Below, piece after piece: positions 38,401 to 45,650 of a DNA stretch of 45,650 nt. A program made the translations under genes and the position numbers. This DNA is from an uncultured Bryobacterales bacterium. GTDB lineage: Bacteria > Acidobacteriota > Terriglobia > Bryobacterales > UBA6623. The DNA lies in contig CAMPKL010000001.1 of assembly GCA_946887065.1 (NCBI GenBank), forward strand, positions 1 through 45,650. Reading direction: 5' to 3'. Under the pieces are notes generated by a model. It was not told the origin of the DNA and ran no database searches. It worked only from the letters and a program-made list of their open reading frames with translations. Numbering within the stretch: the stretch's first letter is position 1; every line of letters starts with the position of its first letter.

Positions 38401-38680
38401 TGGCACCATCAATATGTCCGTGGCGATTGCTTGCCAATCGTCGGACGGCAGCGAGGTTATGCCCTCGCCGAACTCCCCGGACGCCTTACAGTTCACCGCA
38501 CCGGCGACGGCTAACGGCAAGATGACCCGGCTGGAAATCACAGCGCCCACCCTCACGGGCTGCGCAGCCGGGGACAAGATGTCTATGCTCTGGCTCCGTG
38601 ACGCGGACCACGGCTCGGAGGACACATACACGCTGGATACGAAGTTCACGCACCTGATGATCGAGTGGGGGACCTCGTAG
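35417..38680 (+). CDS. long tail fibre with Sec signal peptide
   Basis: A 1087-residue fibre. The start MRKLLLALLLTVPAFAQ is a complete Sec signal peptide with AFA cleavage, which is unusual for a virion protein. Residues 164-240 carry four 21-residue IDT-AELEALL repeats likely to form a trimeric coil. The rest is Asp/Thr/Gly-rich beta structure. Fourteen or more Cys are present, suggesting disulphides. The start overlaps the adaptor stop (ATGA). Acting outside the cytoplasm is a possible reading; a membrane anchor is another. Confidence 0.8.
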   Translation: MRKLLLALLLTVPAFAQTNPVTAAFPGAVVTDDQLTYQDDFGSTTLSASVGASDLTIFITSAAGFLEPSVISVCPVGECSSGNYANAELMMVTGISGTTLTIASTGRELGQDCIGSATGKTFAIGSVVELVPSSCAHNRLAAEVKAIETALGANLANVVEAADFDTEAELETLLTDVTNLIVSTEIDTVAELEALAGAVNLIASTEVDTIAELEALLGAVNVLLSTEIDTSAEVAAVLGDETGTGSVVFNIAPNLQGVIDGTGTAVDDDDCTGQQGEYWFDSTDGQFEFCNANTGAPSVPGTGGGGGGAPTDVTYLVSSSDVTLTNEVVVNDEATLESALGAIDVVVSTEVDTQAEAEALFNADFEADDLSDDDAGDLPFTPAGTIAATDVQAAIEEVASEAGGSGSSINVEENNTEVISSANLTGIDFLGADFDVTDDTNEANVAVAAAIARDSEVTSAVNAAVSGTANFLAYFNGTNSVISSSIGVAANTITLPVTTGQLIFGDGDTYLYENTDDSVRWRTGGTDRFFITDTSVTSLTTGAFALRTPAGGVSAATYGFAGDIDNGLYYIGTNNWAASAAGTKIIDYQTAQVGYLTTLGFFSAAAPTTDAAGEAGFDNNAWAASRGALAVFDGTAITNLVGTLASDTPTNGQVPKWNTGGTITWEDDTTGGGGALNDLTDVDTTGQTTGDFLGYDGTDWGPAEVATPDNTIALENKTIDGGAPRTTTTTLPTGANEMPMCRHEDDVTSLTGVADGVACFEEDSNIVYVCESPEGIAGVCDAAGEWTAQSAAASEVNDLEGDGASGIATTEIPIGTGAGTVAYAALSGDATMTNAGVVTVANDSHTHGASTLGTDSVSADELNATGVEAELEAVLEVDSLQGNLGVAHLNSGTSASSSTFWRGDGTWATPAGGGSSTEYEVYPLASEEGSASTTGAGVALGTTGGCTISHNLGVNSYIACDATADEAWTFEWMIPPNWDGTNLDIHLANEWGSSTGTINMSVAIACQSSDGSEVMPSPNSPDALQFTAPATANGKMTRLEITAPTLTGCAAGDKMSMLWLRDADHGSEDTYTLDTKFTHLMIEWGTS
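35906..36136 (+). repeat. four tandem fibre repeats of 21 residues
   Basis: Units FDTEAELETLLTDVTN, IDTVAELEALAGAVN, VDTIAELEALLGAVN and IDTSAEVAAVLG are separated by IVSTE, LIASTE and LLSTE. A further related unit, VDTQAEAEALF, lies near 36470. Copy number of such repeats can vary fibre length. Confidence 0.75.
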
Positions 38681-41353
38681 ATGCGGGCTCTGCTCATAGC
38701 GTTGATGCTCGTCACGCCTCTCGCGGCCCAACACATCGCCGCCTCGAACCAGAGCGACAATACGCCGCTGAATCCTCTCGCGGTATGGGAAGAGGCGCGC
38801 GGGGTCATCATCGAAGCCGAAGGGCTGCACGATGCTTTGTCGAGCGGGGAGTACGACTTCGACATCTCGGCGGATGCGTGTGAGTCGATTCGCGCGCAGC
38901 AACGGAGCGGACTCCCGCCCGCGCTGCCCGATCCGATCACGACGCTCGGGACGACTACGGACGAGTGCGAAGTTCTGCTGACGGAAGAGTACGTCAAAGA
39001 AGCCCTCCACGGTTGGCAGTACGACTTCCCGGCGTCTTCGGGCTCCGATCACACGGTCTGCGCTTCGGGCTGCGATTTCACGTCTCTCGAAACCGCCATC
39101 GCGGCTGCCGCCTGCGGGGATACGGTCACCGTGACGGCGAACGAAACGGTCAACCTCAGCACGAACGAGATCACTATTACGCAGCATTGCAGCGAGGCGG
39201 CTCCGCTTTGGATTCGTACGTCGGCTCACGCGAATGCCGTCTTCACACTCGGCTCGCGGGTCGATCTGGCCACGGACACCGCGTTGATGCCGCGCTTCAC
39301 GATTACCCCAAGCGATCCGGTATTCGAGTTAGAGCCGGTTTTACTCGGCATCTCGTCGGTCAACACCGGCACGGATACGCTCACGACCGCCACGCACGGG
39401 CTCAGCGTGGGGGATCGGGTGTTCTTCACCTCAGATGCCCCGCAGCCGCTCGATGACTCACGGCCCTACTGGGTCCTCACGGTGCCGAGTTCGACTACCT
39501 TCACGGTCTCGAAGTTCGAGAACGCCGGCGCAGCGACTCTTGACCTCACCGGGAGCGCAAGCGGATCCCTCGTCCTCCCGTCGTCCTGGATTCGCTTCAC
39601 GGGCTTCTACCTGGGCAAGAACGCCGGAGACCATACCGGGTCTTTGATTGACTTAAACCCGACGAGCATATATCACCCGGATGCTAGGAGCCATCATATT
39701 TGGTTCGATCATCTTCTCGCGGACGGAGTTTTCAACGAGGAACTGCGGCGGGTAGTCAATCTTAGCGGGCGCTATCAATCCGTCACGGACAGCTATCTCA
39801 CCGGGGCGACGGACAACGCCGACTCACAGGCTATCCTCGTCGGCGGCAACGGCGACGGCCCGGTGTGGATCGAGAACAACCACCTAGAGGCCAGCGGCGA
39901 GAACATCATGTACGGCGGCGTGGGCGGGGATAACCTACACATGAACCCCGGAGACGGCGGCACTCTCGTCGCCAAGGGGAACCATCTCTACAAGCCGACG
40001 TCATGGAAGATCACGTCCTTAGCCGGAACGCCGACGACGCCTTGCGTTCCTGGAGAGTGGTGGTCGAATACTTCGAGCGGCGAAGTCTGCTCGGTGTGCG
40101 ATGCAGGCGGGGCGTCTTGGACCACGCAGGGGAGTTGTGCGCTCAAGCCCAATATTGACTTCACGACCAAGAACAATTTCGAGATCAAGAAATCGACGCA
40201 CTCGATCAACCTCGGGAACATCTATGAAAACTCTTGGGCGGATGGGGGCTCGCAACACGGGAACATTCTCACGATCAAACAGGCTCCCGCGTTTCAGCCA
40301 AATCTGACGAGTCTATCTAACGGTCCCAATGTTACGACGCAAAACGTGTTGCTGTACGGCGAGATTGCACGCAAAGGCGGGATGCTCGGCGTCTTCGCGG
40401 TGGTGCCCACGACGGGCATTCACCCGTTAGCCGCCGACACAACGGGCATCCCGGGCAACTGGGCGCTGTGGAACATCCTAGGCCACGATATCGACATGGA
40501 TCTGTACGATTACATCGACGACGATCCCGATGCTTCGAGCTCCCTGCAAACAACCGGATTATCGCCCTCCGGTATATCTATACGGCACGTCACGACCCTG
40601 CCGCCCGCGCAACCGACTGTTGGCAACGATCAACAGTGGGCGTTTAATTCGAACTCCTATAGCGACGGGCTCGTTGCCCACATCAAAGTTGCGGATTCGA
40701 TCTTAGGTCTTTCGGACGTATTGGCGTCCGGCAGGGCCTCGGGTTGCGCTTCCGCTAGTGCCGCGTCCTCGACGTTTACCGCTGGCCCGAATCTGTGGGT
40801 TTGGACCGACGCCGCAGGGCCGGATATGTCGTCCTGCTCGGCTGGCGGCGCGTTCTCCGAGACGGATTTAGACGATATCGGGTTTGCCTCATGGAGCGGC
40901 GGCACGACGCCCGATGACTTCAGGCTCACCTCGGCAGGCACGACTAATGACTACCGCGCCGGCGGCGCACAGGACGCCAGCGACGGCAAGGATCTTGGAG
41001 CCGACATCGACATCGTGAAGGATCTCACGGGCGGCGTCGAGGCGGGTTTGCTCTCTTGGTCGGAACAGTACGGGGTCGCGATCACGGCGGTGGGCGCCAC
41101 GACCGCTACGGTCGAATGGGATAGGCCGAACGCGGCGAACGCTTGCAACTTCTACCTCTACACCGATTACGCCCGCACGACGGAACACGCGGACACGGTC
41201 GGAAGCAATAGCGATGCAGGACTGGTGAGCGCCGGGCACGTAACCTTCCCGGTTGGCGGCAATTCCGCCCTCACAACGAAGACTTGGTACTGGTTTGAGA
41301 TCGACTGTCCCACTGATTCGGTGCGGATGGTCGGATCTCTGTTTACGAATTAA
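38681..41353 (+). CDS. right-handed beta-helix tailspike with Sec signal peptide
   Basis: An 890-residue protein. MRALLIALMLVTPLAAQ is a signal peptide. HTVCASGCDFTSLETAIAAA starts a pectate-lyase-like beta-helix, with strands around WIRFTGFYLGKN, HHIWFDHLLAD and VWIENNHLEAS, and an inserted beta domain near residues 222-300. A fibronectin-like domain closes the C-terminus (GVAITAVGATTATVEWDRP). Such spikes bind or cut surface polysaccharide. Twelve or more Cys, several paired closely, fit an oxidising compartment. It directly follows the fibre gene. Confidence 0.8.
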   Translation: MRALLIALMLVTPLAAQHIAASNQSDNTPLNPLAVWEEARGVIIEAEGLHDALSSGEYDFDISADACESIRAQQRSGLPPALPDPITTLGTTTDECEVLLTEEYVKEALHGWQYDFPASSGSDHTVCASGCDFTSLETAIAAAACGDTVTVTANETVNLSTNEITITQHCSEAAPLWIRTSAHANAVFTLGSRVDLATDTALMPRFTITPSDPVFELEPVLLGISSVNTGTDTLTTATHGLSVGDRVFFTSDAPQPLDDSRPYWVLTVPSSTTFTVSKFENAGAATLDLTGSASGSLVLPSSWIRFTGFYLGKNAGDHTGSLIDLNPTSIYHPDARSHHIWFDHLLADGVFNEELRRVVNLSGRYQSVTDSYLTGATDNADSQAILVGGNGDGPVWIENNHLEASGENIMYGGVGGDNLHMNPGDGGTLVAKGNHLYKPTSWKITSLAGTPTTPCVPGEWWSNTSSGEVCSVCDAGGASWTTQGSCALKPNIDFTTKNNFEIKKSTHSINLGNIYENSWADGGSQHGNILTIKQAPAFQPNLTSLSNGPNVTTQNVLLYGEIARKGGMLGVFAVVPTTGIHPLAADTTGIPGNWALWNILGHDIDMDLYDYIDDDPDASSSLQTTGLSPSGISIRHVTTLPPAQPTVGNDQQWAFNSNSYSDGLVAHIKVADSILGLSDVLASGRASGCASASAASSTFTAGPNLWVWTDAAGPDMSSCSAGGAFSETDLDDIGFASWSGGTTPDDFRLTSAGTTNDYRAGGAQDASDGKDLGADIDIVKDLTGGVEAGLLSWSEQYGVAITAVGATTATVEWDRPNAANACNFYLYTDYARTTEHADTVGSNSDAGLVSAGHVTFPVGGNSALTTKTWYWFEIDCPTDSVRMVGSLFTN

Positions 41354-41363
41354 GGAGGACGAT

Positions 41364-41774
41364 ATGCCTGAAACACAATTAGATCGAATCGAGCGAATGG
41401 TGAAGACGATTTACGACGGACGTGCAGGACAAGACAGCCCGTTTGCCCGCGACGATGACGCGCCGGAGCAAGTACGGCAAGGCGTCGAGGGCTTCGAGCG
41501 GGTCTTCGGGCCGAAGCCGAAACAGGGCACGCCGGAATACTCGGCGTGGCGCAAGCAGATCCCTTTGACCTCCGAGGTTTTCCCATTCGTCCCCGACGAG
41601 TACGAGGGCGCCGCAATGGACCTTGCAGCAAAGACCGGCGTGAAAGCCGTCTTCCTGATCCACGGCGGAGAGATGAAGGCTGCGCTGACGGCTCAACCGA
41701 ACCCCTGGCTGGTTGAGCCCGAGCGGTTCGCCGATGTTGAGGGTTTGATCCGGGCAGTGTTGGACGCCGAATAA
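41364..41774 (+). CDS. unknown late protein
   Basis: A 136-residue protein from ATG 41364, preceded by AAGGAGG, the strongest ribosome site in the late region; an upstream frame extension is antisense-like and rejected. It is Asp/Glu/Pro-rich with a helical N-terminus (LDRIERMVKTIYDG) and a later AMDLAAKTGVKAVFLIHGGE. Not recognised; perhaps a fibre chaperone. Confidence 0.65.
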   Translation: MPETQLDRIERMVKTIYDGRAGQDSPFARDDDAPEQVRQGVEGFERVFGPKPKQGTPEYSAWRKQIPLTSEVFPFVPDEYEGAAMDLAAKTGVKAVFLIHGGEMKAALTAQPNPWLVEPERFADVEGLIRAVLDAE

Positions 41775-41775
41775 C

Positions 41776-42237
41776 ATGCCGAGACCCGCAGGAGTATCGC
41801 CGCTAGGAGCGCCCCAAGGGCTTGGGGTCGCCACGTCTGCGCTCAAGTTCGACGCGGGGCTGCGGAATCACCTGCTGGATCAAATCGAGGCGTTTATCGG
41901 GGCATCGCCGTTGCTCAGGGTTTACTCGGGAACAGTCCCTGATTCCATTGCCGACCCGATCGTCGGAACGCTCTTGGCGGAAATCGCTTGCCCTTCTGAT
42001 TGGATGGGCGCGGCGACGGGCGGGGTGAAAGAGATTGCTGGTTCGTGGACCGCCGCCGCAATCGCAACGGGCCAACAGTCGTTCTTTCGCATGGTGGATT
42101 CAGGCGGCACGGCGCGGATACAAGGCACGGCCTCAGGGACGGGCGGCGGGGGCAACTTGCAACTAGACAGCGTGACGATCACTTCAGGCCAGACAGTCGC
42201 GGTGACGGTCTTCAGCCTCACTGGAGGAAATGCTTAA
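41776..42237 (+). CDS. conserved small tail-appendage protein
   Basis: A 153-residue protein. LRVYSGTVPDSIADPIVGTL, then LAEI, GSWTAAAIATGQQSFFRMVD and QGTASGTGGGG match a small structural protein often found beside podovirus fibre genes. It is beta-rich and Gly/Thr-rich, as expected of an appendage or collar protein. Its stop overlaps the next ATG (TAATG). Confidence 0.7.
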   Translation: MPRPAGVSPLGAPQGLGVATSALKFDAGLRNHLLDQIEAFIGASPLLRVYSGTVPDSIADPIVGTLLAEIACPSDWMGAATGGVKEIAGSWTAAAIATGQQSFFRMVDSGGTARIQGTASGTGGGGNLQLDSVTITSGQTVAVTVFSLTGGNA

Positions 42238-43349
42238 TGGCCGATACTACGACCTCAAATTACGCACTGACGAAGCCGGAAGTGTTCGCCTCCACGAACA
42301 CCTGGGGGCCGAAACTCAACACGAACCTGGATCTTATCGACGCGGCGCTGGCGGCTATCGACGCGATTGCAGACGCAGCAACCCCGCAGGCCCGGACGCT
42401 GGGCTCAGCCGGGGGCACGATCTCAGGCCTTGGCACTCTCGCCGCAGACAAGCCGAACATCGAAGTCGTACCGAACAAGACCAACCAAAAGGTTGGCGTC
42501 TACGTAAACGGCTCTTTGGTGGGGACTCGCAAGGCAGTCAACATCGTCGAGGGCGCTTTCGTCTCGGCTTCCGGCGTGGACAACGAGGCCGATGATCGCG
42601 TGGACGTGACGCTCACGGGAGCCGACTCGGAAACCTCCATCACCGAATCGCTAGCTACCGAGGGCATGGCATCCTCAATTGACCGTACTGGGCATGACGG
42701 AGCGTTCGCCGCGCACACCGGAAGCGAGTTGTTGTCCGTCCCTTTAGGACGGAAAGCGATCAACACAATCATCGTGGCGCTGAATAACAGCGCCACGGAG
42801 CAAGGCCTTTGGGCTTGGTTGATCCCTCCAGCCGAATCGGCGGCGGACGCGCATAGAATCCACACTGCTACCTACCGAAAGATCCAACCAGGCCAATCCC
42901 TGGTATTCGATTTCAAGGGGCACGTCCTGGGGGCTGGAGTGCGGTTCGGATTTCACGCCGAAACTGACTCCACGTCCATCTCGGTTCGGATCTCGATGGT
43001 CACCGTGCCTGATTCCAACGCGGCGTTCGTTGAGGGGACTCCCACGCTGCTGACGACTTCCTTGGCGGACATCCTCACGGTCGGAACAAAGACCGCGAGA
43101 GTCGCCTGGATCGCGCACAACCTTTCGGCTTCACAGGTGGGATTCACGCTCGCCGCTAGGCCCGCCGCGGCAGGAGCGGATTCAGCGGCGTACAACCTCG
43201 CTTACGGGGCGCAAAACCTGCTTGAGCCCGGAGAGACCAGATGGGCGTCCCTGCCCTTGGTTCTCGCGGCTGGAGATAAGTTACGGGCTTCCGCCTCGGC
43301 TGGTTCGGCCATCGCATTGAGACTTTCGACCGTGGAGGTAGCCGACTAA
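42237..43349 (+). CDS. tail fibre/structural protein, TTTNYxxTKPE type
   Basis: A 370-residue protein. The start (TTTSNYALTKPEVFASTNTW, then GPKLNTNLDLID) is a common phage tail-protein opening. Later parts are Ala/Ser/Thr-rich with beta character. GGAGG lies nine bases before ATG 42237, so the long upstream extension is not part of the gene. It overlaps the next gene by one base. Probably a fibre or baseplate-like appendage. Confidence 0.75.
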   Translation: MADTTTSNYALTKPEVFASTNTWGPKLNTNLDLIDAALAAIDAIADAATPQARTLGSAGGTISGLGTLAADKPNIEVVPNKTNQKVGVYVNGSLVGTRKAVNIVEGAFVSASGVDNEADDRVDVTLTGADSETSITESLATEGMASSIDRTGHDGAFAAHTGSELLSVPLGRKAINTIIVALNNSATEQGLWAWLIPPAESAADAHRIHTATYRKIQPGQSLVFDFKGHVLGAGVRFGFHAETDSTSISVRISMVTVPDSNAAFVEGTPTLLTTSLADILTVGTKTARVAWIAHNLSASQVGFTLAARPAAAGADSAAYNLAYGAQNLLEPGETRWASLPLVLAAGDKLRASASAGSAIALRLSTVEVAD

Positions 43350-44155
43350 TGGCAAGCAATCTAAGACGACTCATTCTTCTCGCGGCGCTGCTGCTGACGC
43401 TCACGCTGAGCGGCAACGCGCAGTTCTCCTCAAACATCTTCGGCAAGTCCTACCGCGAGCAGGTCTTTACTGCCTCTGGTACGTGGACCAAGCCGTCCGG
43501 CGTCAGCATCGTAGAAGTCGAACTCCAAGGCGGCGGCGGCGGTGGTGGTGGCGGCGATGCAAGCGGCACCATGACTCGCGGCGCAGGCGGCGGGGGCGGT
43601 GCGGGCGAGTGGAAGCGTCGGTCCTTGATCGTCACCGGCGACGTCACGGTAACGGTAGGCGCAGGCGGCACGGGCGGCGCGGCCGGTTCCAGCGGGTCAG
43701 GCGGACCCGGCTCTGACGGCGGGGCTAGTACGTTTCTGACGGTCACTGCCAGGGGCGGCGACGGCGGCGGTGCGGGGACTGGCAGCGCAGGCGGCGACGG
43801 CGGGCTAGCGATGGATCGGTCATCTTATGACGCGACCGATACCGCGCTCTCTTCACCGGATAGCCTTCCTGGCCCGGAGGGAGGTAGCGGCGGGCGAGAG
43901 GGCGGCGCGGACTCAGAAGACGGCGGCTCTTATCCCGGCTTCGAGGCGGGCGGTGACAGCGGCGCGTCCAAAGGCGGCGGCGGCGGCGGCGCTTCCCGGT
44001 TTGCGGCGGGCGGCGCGGGCGGCGACGGCGTAGCGGGGGCGGTCGGTTCGGGCTACGGCGCCGGCGGCGGCGGCGGCGACTGGGGAACAGGATCTTCCGG
44101 GCGGGCAGGCGGAACTGGCGGGGCTGGATTCGTGATTGTGCGCTGGTATCAATAA
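43349..44155 (+). CDS. signal-peptide glycine-rich adhesin-like protein
   Basis: A 268-residue protein. RRLILLAALLLTLTLSGNA is a signal peptide. FTASGTWTKPSGVSIVEVEL follows, the opening of glycine-rich phage fibre tips, and then long Gly tracts separated by short Ala/Ser/Thr segments. Such tracts form polyglycine-II bundles in adhesins of the S16 gp38 type. A free-standing, exported version is unusual; usually the domain ends a fibre. Gly-rich GC repeats make assembly errors possible. Confidence 0.72.
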   Translation: MASNLRRLILLAALLLTLTLSGNAQFSSNIFGKSYREQVFTASGTWTKPSGVSIVEVELQGGGGGGGGGDASGTMTRGAGGGGGAGEWKRRSLIVTGDVTVTVGAGGTGGAAGSSGSGGPGSDGGASTFLTVTARGGDGGGAGTGSAGGDGGLAMDRSSYDATDTALSSPDSLPGPEGGSGGREGGADSEDGGSYPGFEAGGDSGASKGGGGGGASRFAAGGAGGDGVAGAVGSGYGAGGGGGDWGTGSSGRAGGTGGAGFVIVRWYQ

Positions 44156-45649
44156 ATGTCCCTCATCCCCCTACCGATCCCTCCGGGGGTCTTTCGGAAC
44201 GGCACGAACTACCAGTCCTCAGGACGGTACTGGGATGCCGATCTTGTGCGCTTTTCCGAAGGCGTACTTAGACCGATGAGGGGATGGGCCAAGATCGCGG
44301 ATGACCCGGTGGTAGGAGTTCCCAGAGGGCTCTTAGCTTGGAAGGATGAGGATGGCGACAGATGGGTCGCGGTGGGAACGGTCGGAGAGGATTCTAGGCT
44401 GTACGTGTTCGCCGGCGGGGCCTATGTGGACATCACCCCGATCGGTCTACAGGCGGGCTTGGTAGACGCTCTCTCGGTCGATGGGTACGGGGCTGGAGCG
44501 TATGGATCGGGGACTTACTCAGGCCCTCGGGTCTTGCCGGATGTAACTCCGGCTTCCATGTGGCAATTCGACACATGGGGGCAGTACCTCGTTGCTTGCA
44601 TGAGTGGAGACGGAAAGCTCTACCAGTGGCAAGTGAACCCGGCCCAAAAAGCGCAGTTGATCGAAAACGCTCCGGTGGATTGTACGGGGTGTTTCGTCAC
44701 GCCTGAAAGGTTCTTAGTGGCGTACGGCGCGGACGGCAACCCGCGATTGGTCCGGTGGTCGGATCAAGAGAACATCGACTCATGGGCTCCGCTGGGAACG
44801 AATCGCGCAGGGGACAAAGAAGTCCAAACGAACGGTACGTTGATCGCGGCGATTAAGACGAAAAAGGAAACGGTTCTATTCACGGAAGTGGATACCCACG
44901 TGATGCGGTTCATCGGGGGAACCCTGATCTACAGCATCGACCGGCTCTCCAGCGCATCGGGCATCGTCGGCCCGCGGGCGGGGGTCATGGTGGACAGGGG
45001 CATTTACTGGATGGGCGTGAATGGGTTTTTCTACTACGACGGCGAAGTGAAACCCCTTCCGTCTGAGGTTTCAGACTACGTTTTCTCGGACATCAACCAG
45101 GCGCAAATCTCCAAGGTCTACGCGGGGCACAACTCTTCCTTCGGTGAAGTGTGGTGGTTCTACCCCTCGAACGATTCAAACGAGATCAACCGGTACGTGA
45201 TCTACAACTACCGCGAGAACCACTGGATGATCGGGACGCTCATCGCCCGAACGGGATGGGAGGATGCCGGGGTTTACGACTATCCCATCGCTTCAGACGT
45301 GGACGGGTATTTGTACTCGCATGAATTTGGTTGGACGGCGGACGGGGAAGCGATCACGTCTCAAAGACGAATTGAAGCTGGGCCCGTGGAGATTCGACCG
45401 GGCAATCAGATCATGCACGTCAACCAAATGCTGCCGGATGAACGGACCGGAGGGCAAGCGCAGATCGTCTTGAAATCGAAGTTCACGCCGGAAGGGGTCT
45501 ATACGTCTCACGGGCCTTACTCGCTGTCGGAATACACCGATGTGCGAATCACCGGGCGGATGATCGCGATGGAGATCCAAGGGGCTGTCGATGATGATTG
45601 GCGGTTCGGCACTTTGAGGTTGGACGTGGCGCCGGGAGGCAGGCGATGA
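44156..45649 (+). CDS. tail hub / DNA-stabilisation protein, P22 gp10-like
   Basis: A 497-residue, beta-propeller-like protein. LPIPPGVFRNGTNYQSSGRY starts a pattern common in podovirus tail proteins. KKETVLFTEVDTHVMRFIGG, RGIYWMGVNGFFYYDGEV and a final DWRFGTLRLDVAPGGRR are further landmarks. P22 gp10 forms the ring that plugs packaged DNA and holds the tail needle; that role here rests on gene order and fold pattern. It starts directly after the previous stop and ends one base before the window's right edge. Confidence 0.78.
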   Translation: MSLIPLPIPPGVFRNGTNYQSSGRYWDADLVRFSEGVLRPMRGWAKIADDPVVGVPRGLLAWKDEDGDRWVAVGTVGEDSRLYVFAGGAYVDITPIGLQAGLVDALSVDGYGAGAYGSGTYSGPRVLPDVTPASMWQFDTWGQYLVACMSGDGKLYQWQVNPAQKAQLIENAPVDCTGCFVTPERFLVAYGADGNPRLVRWSDQENIDSWAPLGTNRAGDKEVQTNGTLIAAIKTKKETVLFTEVDTHVMRFIGGTLIYSIDRLSSASGIVGPRAGVMVDRGIYWMGVNGFFYYDGEVKPLPSEVSDYVFSDINQAQISKVYAGHNSSFGEVWWFYPSNDSNEINRYVIYNYRENHWMIGTLIARTGWEDAGVYDYPIASDVDGYLYSHEFGWTADGEAITSQRRIEAGPVEIRPGNQIMHVNQMLPDERTGGQAQIVLKSKFTPEGVYTSHGPYSLSEYTDVRITGRMIAMEIQGAVDDDWRFGTLRLDVAPGGRR

Positions 45650-45650
45650 A

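Noticed and set aside
41253..41363. Upstream extension of the 41364 gene
   Set aside because: It overlaps the spike gene in another frame, while AAGGAGG sits right before ATG 41364.
42000..42236. 79-codon extension of the 42237 tail protein
   Set aside because: It lies wholly within the preceding gene in another frame, is Arg/Gly-rich, and GGAGG precedes ATG 42237.
43520..44110. Microsatellite or CRISPR-like repeats in the GGC-rich tract
   Set aside because: The repeats keep reading frame, vary in spacing and encode Gly/Ala/Ser segments of one protein; there are no spacer-like units.
1..45650. CRISPR arrays, rRNA genes and insertion sequences
   Set aside because: I found no regularly spaced palindromic repeats, no conserved rRNA segments and no transposase with terminal inverted repeats. 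The HTH protein at 18239-18505 is transposase-like only in its HTH.

Overview
The window looks like one complete genome, about 45.6 kb, of a temperate tailed phage with P22/SU10-type (podovirus-like) virion genes. It is GC-rich and tightly packed, with most genes joined by ATGA, GTGA or TTGA stop/start overlaps. The last gene (a gp10-like tail hub protein) ends one base before the right edge. The first gene starts 30 bases from the left edge and continues the same tail/ejection operon, so the sequence reads as a circular or circularly permuted genome opened inside that operon. An acidobacterial host is my inference, made from memory: the integrase and its small HTH partner have the style I associate with Acidobacteriota, and several proteins carry Sec signal peptides ending in AFAQ, LAAQ or NAQ.

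Layout. (1) 30-6327, plus strand: a small tail-region protein, three large DNA-ejection-type proteins, two small membrane proteins (holin/lysis candidates), an unknown protein and an M15-type peptidoglycan peptidase. (2) 6308-13494, minus strand: about 22 small accessory genes, many with zinc-ribbon motifs or Ead/Ea22-like sequence, showing clear internal duplication. (3) 13502-15553: an outward promoter, an attP candidate matching a tRNA 3' end, the tyrosine integrase, a small HTH protein, and an HNH-AP2 homing-type nuclease gene flanked by perfect 27-bp direct repeats. (4) 15600-24291, minus strand, early region: TGAC repeats around an AT-rich core, an RNA ligase, a lambda-O-like initiator with repeats inside its gene, a loader-like partner, HNH nucleases, a YqaJ exonuclease with its usual neighbour, and regulators at the promoter-proximal end. 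(5) 24292-24385: divergent control region with a strong leftward promoter and two dyad operators. (6) 24386-28103, mostly plus strand: lysogeny/moron-type genes, a secreted protein, small terminase and a cluster of small zinc proteins. (7) 28100-29988, minus strand: a zincin-like protein and the large terminase, inverted relative to the rest of the late genes. (8) 30050-45649, plus strand: portal, scaffold, capsid, connector, fibre and spike genes, a polyglycine adhesin-like protein and the gp10-like hub.

Working model: the leftward promoter at 24321-24349 drives regulation, recombination, replication and accessory genes. The integrase region handles lysogeny at a host tRNA. Late genes run rightward and cross the window ends into the ejection and lysis genes. 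The most unusual features are Sec signal peptides on three appendage proteins, a small zinc protein carrying a copy of the capsid N-arm motif, an identical nine-residue C-terminal tag on TerL and its zincin neighbour, the HNH-AP2 insertion with its direct repeats, and two separate TGAC-type repeat arrays.
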